From Strigamia acuminata (Eukaryota > Arthropoda > Chilopoda > Geophilomorpha > Linotaeniidae), in assembly GCA_949358305.1 (NCBI GenBank), contig OX442322.1:9672001-9736000 (forward strand): a DNA stretch of 64,000 nt, in the 5' to 3' direction. Both the position numbers and the translations under genes were made by a program. The stretch's first letter is position 1; the number at the start of each line of letters is the position of its first letter. This document shows, piece by piece, positions 56,765-64,000 of the stretch. Below the pieces are notes generated by a model. The model worked only from the letters and a program-made list of their open reading frames with translations, was not told the DNA's origin and made no database searches.

Positions 56765-57220
56765 TGTTGGGATATGCCCAACTGTTTGAGATTTATTAGT
56801 TGCATATTTATGGCTAAATGCAACGTGCATGTCTTTACTTTGCTGTGACTTAGTTAAACTAGTTGATCCTGATTTTTACCCTGCTTGTTATGTGCCGCAA
56901 CTAGTTTATTTACTTGTAAAGATGTGCCTTCTCGTCGTCCGCTCAAATGAGCAATATTCGTTTAGTTTTTCCATTGCTTTTGAGTTGTTTATCGCTTATT
57001 TGCTCCTCCCTTATTGTTTATCATGTAAAGGACAAATCATTGCTTGCTAACAATGATTTGTTCTATTGTAAGCTTGTATTCATACTTTGAGGGCGGCTAG
57101 CCTCAAAGCAGTCGTTTTTACTGTGGTTCGTGACGATTAAAGATGGCGGTCGCGCAATGCGAGTTCCCGCACCCATTAAATCATGTCTCAGCTCTATTTT
57201 CCTGATGTCCGGCGCCTACA
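56765..57220 (+). repeat. 3' LTR of copia-2
   Basis: It begins TGTTGGGATATGCCCAAC, a hairpin, and ends GCGCCTACA, like copia-1. AAAGATGGCGGTC lies near 57140 and ATTAAA near 57176. No second copy is in the window, so the right edge is set by comparison with copia-1. Confidence 0.75.
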
Positions 57221-58764
57221 ATCTCATCAACATCTAACAGAGTATGGCAGTGCAAACCTGCCCTCTGTAACACATCGAATGGCAGTCCTTGCTGTGCACA
57301 GCAAAAACGACCATCCAAAACAAGTACCTATACCCTAACGCCACGCTAGCTAGCCGCAACCCAAAAATAGCAAGCAAGCTATTTCCTAAACGAATAAGCT
57401 AAAATGTCCAAATTCTAAGGTTGCCCCAAAGAACTAGAATAACTAAACTCCCTTTTTTAAACGATAAAAGGCGAGACTAATCACTAATGAAGACTCATGA
57501 AACGCTACGGACGTTTCCACGAAGAGAAAGCGAAAATGCAGAACGTACATCACCAGCGGTAGACACTGGGTGCAGCGGACAACAACAGAAACTGGACTTG
57601 CCCAGTGGGCGGTGCGGATCGGCTGCTCTAAACTTCCAGCACCGACAGAAGTCACACGCCTATCTAAATCCAAACCCACTTGCAAACAAGTCGTATAACA
57701 ATCTAACCGAACAGAAATTGACGGACAGATAAGAACCGACTGACCTCACGGGCCAGCGCTCGCTCAGCTAGACATGAGCAGCAAAAGAACGAATCTCGTT
57801 CTAAAAACAAGAAACGTTCTACAAACACTCGAATACAAACGGGTGTGCCCTCTCCCAAAGCGGAGAGATGATCGACACCAGAGCTCACGAGGAAACTCGT
57901 GCGGCACACGAAAAACATTGGACACAAAACGTAAAGACTAGAGGTCGTCCACATTCCAAACACAAGAGCAGGCTCACATGACGAGAAGAAGCCAGATCAC
58001 TCAAGGACCCCCCTGACCGCCGCTCTGATAGGCGGGAAGGACGAGGAGAAGGAACTGGTTGGCTCACAATAGCTAGTAATTTAACTTTAGCGTAGGGCAG
58101 AAAGCTAAAAGCGGGAGTTAATCGACCCCGAGCTGACGACTAACTGGCCAACACCACTAAAAATTTGCAAATGTGACGACGCTCCTGTCATTAAGCCTAA
58201 AAATTTCTTAAAAAGACTACACGAAAAAGGGAAAAACCCCGGGAGATCAAAGAACTCAAGTCCAAAGAGCTAATAACGTGGTAAATTGGCAAACTCGATT
58301 AAAAAGGGAAACTTGGAAACAAGTAGCTTTGCTTCTCACATATTAAACCAAAAATTCTTACCAAAAACGTGAGTGAACAAAGAATAAAGCTATTAACCAG
58401 CACAGGCATAAATGCGATCAGAAAATTGGACTCCCTTATTAAATCCAGACACAGAAAGCCAATAAATACGTACAAATCATTCTTTGGCACTTAAACAATG
58501 AACTGAGGACAATAGCAACCTAACCGTAAGCGAGGAGGGCAAAAACAGAAGTTTAGGGTTTAAGGGGACTCCAAACAAGGCGCAAATAGGCGTGGAAACT
58601 AGCTACACTTGCACAACGACGTATGCAGAAGCATGAAACAGAACTAACGCCCCAAAACTCCCAAAACAACCACAATTTCCCCCAAAAACCTTAAAATTAA
58701 CATTTGATGAAAACGAGAAAATATAATCGACAAAAAAACGAAATCTTCATTGCCGACTCTAGTA
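57221..58764 (-). other. Non-coding, hairpin-rich internal region of D1, right part
   Basis: No convincing ORF in about 1.5 kb. Between 57238 and 57901 there are six strong self-complementary sites: 57238-57267 (CAGAG, GGCAG, CTGCC, CTCTG), a 16-bp palindrome TTGCTGTGCACAGCAA at 57289-57304, 57365-57384 (AAATAGC, GCTATTT), 57786-57802 (AGAACGA, TCGTTCT), 57850-57867 and 57886-57901. The matching part of D2 is outside the window. This may be an RNA packaging region, or could belong partly to a different element. Confidence 0.55.
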
Positions 58765-59331
58765 CATTGCGTTGTGTATAACTGGCGGCCGACTGACGCT
58801 TGAAGAGTGACTCTTCCAAACTCGGTGACCATTCTGTGTGCGCTGACGGCACGAATCTTTTGGCGGGACTGTCCGGTACAACTGAGAGAACTCGCTCTGC
58901 TGCTGAAGAAACAACTCGACTGGAATCTTGACCGCGTCGCTTGTGAGACGACGCACGTCTGTGTGGACACAGCCTCGTACTGTCCAACGAACTGGGCACA
59001 CGAAATCCTGGAAAATCTTGCCGAAACTCTCTCCATCGACGATCCCGAAGTGGTCGCTGCATTCCGCCATACGACGCACTCGTACTGGGCGAATCTGAGA
59101 CGAATTTCGCCATCCCGAGCAGCAATTCTCGATTTGACCGACAGCCACACGCATTGCGCTTGTAAATGCGCTGGCTTCACACGATGCGTCTGTCGTCACT
59201 AAGCGCTGGCAGCCTCCACTGCAATTACCGATCTTGTTTCCGAAAATGGCGGCGATGTCACCCATTTTCGAACTCACGGCAACCTGACGACACTTGGCTA
59301 GCATCCTGGTCAAGCAAAACGGCACCAACTT
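58765..59331 (-). promoter_or_regulatory. Leader and primer site of D1
   Basis: On the minus strand the primer site runs from 59327 to about 59301: TGGTGCCG, a seven-base insert, then TGACCAGGAT. It starts four bases from the LTR. ACACAACGCAATG is at 58777-58765. AAAATGGCGGC is near 59245 on the plus strand. Confidence 0.65.
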
Positions 59332-60092
59332 TGTTTCTAGCAGTGCTTGAAGACCGTGTTGCACTCTAGAAGACATTTGAAAATGGTTAAAATAAATAAC
59401 CCTACTTACTAAAACTTGTGATGAGCTCCAAAAAAGATGATGCATTGCAGGAGAAATCCTGCTTGAAATCCCTGCAAAGTGGCCTAACAAGTGTCTGGAA
59501 GAACTCACCACTAATGTGTTAAATAACACATAAACAAACCGAATTTATTGTAAAGTTAACATCTATCAAAATACACAGAAAAAGAGAGGAGAAAATTACA
59601 TATCTTAACCCTAGAAAACTACATAACAAGTCACAGTGTAGTTGCTGCGCAACCTACAACAATTAGAGCAACGAGTGGCAACAATCATTCGCAAGAGGCG
59701 AATTGTCCCTCTAGTGACAAAATGATAAAGCATATACAAGAAAATACACAGTTTCAAGTATAAAATCATTACAAAAGGCACAAAACCGTAATACATTAAG
59801 ACAAAGTGTTTCAAATAAACGAACTAACTTAGGAACTAACAGCAGCGACTCTTTGGACGAATCCAAGCAGTAAAACTCCAAAGAATCAAGGAAAAGATAC
59901 AAGATTACCTAAAAAAAGACAGCTTAAATCAGGTAAAACATAACTCCCACGTCACAAACTACACGAAATTCATTTAACATTTAGCCAAAACTTAAGCTGC
60001 ACTCTTAACTAAACACAAACTTAAATAATTGATCAATTAAAGCAAATCCGCTATTGCGATAGCAAAAATCCATGTTGCACGTGCTCGCAACA
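59332..60092 (-). repeat. 5' LTR of D1
   Basis: 761 bp, same as 49550-50310 by eye. It is followed by the second AGCT and the rest of the integrase. Confidence 0.93.
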
Positions 60093-60264
60093 AGCTCATT
60101 GGTCACAAGGACATACAAACTTTCCTATCTGAAAAAAGAGTGTTATGGACTTTTATTCCACCACTGTCCCCCTGGATGAGAGGGGCATGGGAACGCCTTG
60201 TCCGTTCAGTTAAAGATAAACTTCGAAAAACTTTGCTTCGATATACCGTTGATTTGGAGACTCT
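60093..60264 (+). pseudogene. BEL integrase fragment, continuation of 48005-49549
   Basis: After the AGCT duplication the frame continues with TFLSEKR, the PPLSPW block and GAWERLV, whose catalytic glutamate is at 60191-60193, then DLETL. It is cut again at 60265 by D2. It has R where relatives have G two residues before AWER. Confidence 0.9.
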
Positions 60265-61025
60265 TGTTTCTAGCAATGCTTTGTGGCCGTGTGGCACTCT
60301 AGAAGACAACAGAAAAAGCTTATAACAAATAAACCTACTTACTAGAACTTGTGATGAGCTCCAAAAGAGATGATGCATTGCAGGAGAAATCCTGCTTGAA
60401 ATCCCTGCAAAGTGGCCTAATAAGTGTCTGGAAGAACTCACCACTAATATGCCAAATAACACATAAACAAACCGAATTTAATGTAAAGTTAATATCTATC
60501 AAAAGTACACAGAAAAGAGAGGAGAAAATTACATATCTTAACCCTAGAAATCTACATAACAGTCACAGTGTAGTTGCTGCGCAACCTACAACAATTAGAG
60601 CAACGAGTGGCAACAATCACTCGCAAGAGGCGAATTGTCCCTCTAGTGACAAAATGATAAAGCGTATACAAGAAAATACACAGTTTCAAGTATAAAATCA
60701 TTACAAAAGGCACAAAACCGTAATACATTAAGCCAAAGTGTTTCAAATAAATGAACTAACTTAGGAACTAACAGCAGCGACTCTTTGGACGAATCCAAGC
60801 AGTAAAACTCCAAAGAATCAAAGGAAAAATACAAGATTACCTTAAGAAAGACAGCTTAAATCAGGTAAAACATAACTCCCACGTCACAAACTACACGAAA
60901 TTCATTTAACATTTAGCCAAAACTTAAGCTGCACTATTAACTAAACACAAACTTAAATAATTGATCAATTCAAGCAAATCCGCTATTGCGATAGCAAAAA
61001 ATCCATGTTGCGCGTGCTCGCAACA
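60265..61025 (-). repeat. 3' LTR of D2, first copy
   Basis: 761 bp, a few per cent different from the D1 LTR, with the same ends. It forms the first part of a 981-bp tandem unit. Confidence 0.92.
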
Positions 61026-61245
61026 GCGTTGCCGGCCAAAGAAGAAGGGAAGGCAAGGCAGAAAACTGTTGAAGGAATTCCCCATCAAAACCAAGAGCAC
61101 GGAAAGAAAAAGTATCGAAGCCAAGCTTGACTTTGTGAAAGTCGCGAAGGCAAAACCATAGACACTAAAAGAAACTTAGAACACGAGAGAAGAAAGAGAA
61201 GGGCCGTGCCATGATGACCTAGTCCAGACACCAAGGGGCTACGGC

Positions 61246-62006
61246 TGTTTCTAGCAATGCTTTGTGGCCGTGTGGCACTCTAGAAGACAACAGAAAAAGC
61301 TTATAACAAATAAACCTACTTACTAGAACTTGTGATGAGCTCCAAAAGAGATGATGCATTGCAGGAGAAATCCTGCTTGAAATCCCTGCAAAGTGGCCTA
61401 ATAAGTGTCTGGAAGAACTCACCACTAATATGCCAAATAACACATAAACAAACCGAATTTAATGTAAAGTTAATATCTATCAAAAGTACACAGAAAAGAG
61501 AGGAGAAAATTACATATCTTAACCCTAGAAATCTACATAACAGTCACAGTGTAGTTGCTGCGCAACCTACAACAATTAGAGCAACGAGTGGCAACAATCA
61601 CTCGCAAGAGGCGAATTGTCCCTCTAGTGACAAAATGATAAAGCGTATACAAGAAAATACACAGTTTCAAGTATAAAATCATTACAAAAGGCACAAAACC
61701 GTAATACATTAAGCCAAAGTGTTTCAAATAAATGAACTAACTTAGGAACTAACAGCAGCGACTCTTTGGACGAATCCAAGCAGTAAAACTCCAAAGAATC
61801 AAAGGAAAAATACAAGATTACCTTAAGAAAGACAGCTTAAATCAGGTAAAACATAACTCCCACGTCACAAACTACACGAAATTCATTTAACATTTAGCCA
61901 AAACTTAAGCTGCACTATTAACTAAACACAAACTTAAATAATTGATCAATTCAAGCAAATCCGCTATTGCGATAGCAAAAAATCCATGTTGCGCGTGCTC
62001 GCAACA
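61246..62006 (-). repeat. Second LTR copy in D2
   Basis: Same 761 bases as 60265-61025, offset 981. It is followed by the same 220 bp, including the pyrimidine-tract region. Confidence 0.92.
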
Positions 62007-62226
62007 GCGTTGCCGGCCAAAGAAGAAGGGAAGGCAAGGCAGAAAACTGTTGAAGGAATTCCCCATCAAAACCAAGAGCACGGAAAGAAAAAGTATCGAA
62101 GCCAAGCTTGACTTTGTGAAAGTCGCGAAGGCAAAACCATAGACACTAAAAGAAACTTAGAACACGAGAGAAGAAAGAGAAGGGCCGTGCCATGATGACC
62201 TAGTCCAGACACCAAGGGGCTACGGC

Positions 62227-64000
62227 GTCGCCAATAGACACGTGGCGCACACGCAAGAACCTTCAGAAAATCCGACTGAACGGGTTTTCTAACCAAAACG
62301 ACGTGAGAACATTGCGGGAGCTTGTCCGAAAACTCAGTCTGTCAACCCGTAGACAGACGCTTAAACTAAACGGAAACTAAAAATGGGAGAACAGAAATCC
62401 TTGTCAGAGAGGAAAGGCGCTGGTCCAAAACAATCGTCCAACCAAACACCGAGGTTAGAAGTCTCAGAACCGAAAACTAAACGTCGTCGAAAAAAGGAAA
62501 ACTGTCACAAAAACTCTTGATCGAGCATGGCCTCGCAAGGAACATGACATACATGAAGACTAGAAGAAACTTGAAACGCAAAAAAGAACAAACTTGAGAC
62601 ACGGCAGACTTCACCGCCTCGTTGTCCTCGAGCCAGCGCTCAAGTGGCAACGTGCCACGGAAACCTCCGTCCGCACGAAAACACGAGCTGCGAACTCAAA
62701 CTTAATAAACTATTAAGGACGACCCTTTTCTAGAAAACAAGAAAAATGCAAAATAAGGGAATGAATGCGTTGACCCAGACCTATCGTCTGACCAACCACC
62801 CAGCATTCGTACGAAGAACTAGAAAATGCCGTCAAGACCTAGGCACCACTCTTTTGCAAAGAGTGACCAACTAACAACTTACCCAAAGCCATGACCACCT
62901 AGCTAACATGATCACGCCAGAAAGAGGAAAAAGAGAACGAGAAGGCATGAAGCTCAGGCAATGCGAACCATTCGCAGCAACTGCCACGCAAAGGCGTTGA
63001 CCGCACCCTGACTTGACATGAACCCACGAAACCGCTAAGAGCAGAGAATAAAGAAAAAAGGAAAGACTTAGTCAGGTGACTGTGTAAACCATCTGCGACC
63101 TCTTGTCCACAGCGACAAGGAAACACGCGCACGCTGACCCATCAACCACAACTTTATCTAACTAACAAGAGAAAAACGGTTCAATTATCTAAACAGAACG
63201 AGCACGTTCCGTGCAAATAAATACCGGCTAAAACGTCAATATTATCACTAAAGCTATTGGCCAAGTATGGCCTCACAAAGGAAACTAGCAAACCGGAACT
63301 GTGAAAACCAGCAAGAATTCCAAAACACTAAACTTTCTGCTTTTTTTTTTCGAAGAGGGAACAAGTCCGTACCCAAATAATCAATCCATTTCCTCCCCAC
63401 GAGAAAAGAAAGGAAAGGGACCTGCTTCTTTTTGAAGATCAACAGGTGTCATATGATACTGAAAAACGTTGGAAGCAGTGCAACTGCAACCAAATGAAGC
63501 GAAGCTACACTTCCTTCACGAAAACTAATCACGTCGTTGAAAAGAAATTAAAACCGGTGGCTTTCTTTCAACCGAGCTGCGCTTTACGAATGCGCCTTGA
63601 ACAAAGAGGTACCCGATGGACATCGCGTCCGCACTCGGGCCACCGTGTAGCCTGTTGTGAGCAGACTACCACGAAGACTGAAACTTCTTTAACCGAGGGG
63701 GGAAATAGAAACTAGATCTAGTTAAAACCCCATGCTCCAATAAGGAGGCTACCGTATGAACGCTTGGCCCACCCCGAGTCGGAACCAATATGATTGAACC
63801 GAGAAACGAGAGAAGAGGGAGGGTTGCTTGACGTCCCTGATTGCGAGGGGCGTCACACATAGACATGAGCACAAGGACTTGCCAGTTGCCAACCGCATTC
63901 CTGGAACCGGTAAGCAACTGCAAGTCGACAATTGACTCGCTCACACACCCATTGACGACATCTTCAATCAGCAAGCCGACTTCCGGAAATCGCCACTCTA
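62227..64000 (-). other. Non-coding internal region of D2
   Basis: Matches 50561-52145 of D1 up to about 63786. It keeps hairpin stems at 62337-62358 and 62847-62865. The last 214 bases have no partner in the window. An open frame of 102 codons (63974-63666, minus) is unrecognised. Confidence 0.65.

Larger units (their letters stand above)
52146..57220 (+). mobile_element. Copia-2: Ty1/copia element lacking its 5' LTR
   Basis: A long gag-pol frame, a polypurine tract and a 3' LTR are present. The 5' LTR, primer site and the first 25 or so Gag codons are absent: coding similarity begins exactly where D-family sequence stops. I find no target duplication at the two edges (GAACC on the left, ATCTC on the right). 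This suggests a template switch or recombination rather than simple insertion. Confidence 0.85.
49550..60092 (-). mobile_element. Element D1: non-coding BEL-like element (family D) carrying a copia remnant
   Basis: 761-bp LTRs at offset 9782 flank it, and AGCT is duplicated at 49546-49549 and 60093-60096 inside an integrase gene. Orientation is minus: a tRNA-His-like primer site lies next to the right LTR and the pyrimidine tract next to the left one. Its own internal sequence, about 3.9 kb, has no retroelement protein. Copia-2 occupies 52146-57220 in the opposite orientation. BEL affinity rests on LTR edges, primer site, leader motif and the 4-bp duplication. Confidence 0.88.
60265..62226. 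repeat. Exact 981-bp tandem duplication (LTR plus 220 bp)
   Basis: 60265-61245 and 61246-62226 read the same. The left edge is exactly the LTR end TGTTTC, and the junction is ACGGC next to TGTTTC. The second copy alone continues into GTCGCCAATAG. There is no 4-bp duplication around the inner LTR, so it is not a separate insertion. Confidence 0.9.
60265..64000 (-). mobile_element. Element D2: second family D element, 5' end outside window
   Basis: It is oriented like D1 and starts with the family D 3' LTR inside the integrase fragment (CTCT at 60261-60264 is the expected target copy). The LTR and the adjoining 220 bp occur twice in tandem. The internal region follows to the window end. Confidence 0.87.

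Noticed and set aside
58644-59529. 178- and 256-codon minus frames in the D1 leader and LTR
   Set aside because: They cross the LTR, primer site and leader and match no known Gag. Kept as leader only.
1-64000. CRISPR arrays, bacterial operons, tRNA or rRNA genes
   Set aside because: No regularly spaced short repeats beyond the two arrays in element 1. The tRNA-like matches are retroelement primer sites of about 11-20 bases, not genes.

Overview
The window is a stack of LTR retrotransposons with no recognisable host gene, tRNA, rRNA or CRISPR. The BEL/Pao superfamily is known only from animals, so the source is a metazoan, most likely an invertebrate; the species cannot be named from the sequence. 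I assign four BEL-type LTR families (A, B, C, D) and two Ty1/copia elements. BEL insertions whose two flanks are both visible have 4-bp target duplications (actc, gcgg, ggtc, agct); copia-1 has a 5-bp one (gatac). LTR pairs look identical or nearly so, so most insertions are young.

Layout, outermost first. A family C element on the minus strand (element 5) ends at 47481; its gag is seen at 24611-26501 and 44879-44908. It was hit twice. First, a family A LTR (A4, right part 23383-24610) was itself split by a minus-strand family B LTR (8046-8113 plus 22098-23382). That B LTR carries two more insertions: element 1 (1-8045, family A, no coding capacity, 5' LTR cut by the window edge) and element 3 (8114-22097, family C, Gag-protease only). 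Element 3 contains copia-1 (9643-16839) just past its primer binding site. Second, element 2 (26502-44874, family A, complete Gag-Pol) was inserted in the gag of element 5, and its reverse transcriptase region is split by a complete minus-strand family B element (31391-40543).

Right part. 47482-48004 is unidentified. A broken BEL pol (48005-49549 and 60093-60264) has been hit by two family D elements on the minus strand: D1 (49550-60092) and D2 (60265 to beyond the window). Family D shows no retroelement coding of its own. D1 contains copia-2 (52146-57220), which keeps a 1533-codon frame and a 3' LTR but no 5' LTR.

How the parts relate. The nested B element and copia-1 keep the main catalytic residues and look autonomous. 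Element 2 has alanine at the second catalytic aspartate of integrase. Element 3 supplies Gag and protease but no reverse transcriptase or integrase. Element 1 and the D elements can only be moved in trans. The BEL families share a tRNA-His-type primer site, a leader motif (ACACAACGC, usually followed by AATG), a pyrimidine tract before the 3' LTR, LTR-edge hairpins and GCCAT/ATGGC motifs in or near the LTRs.
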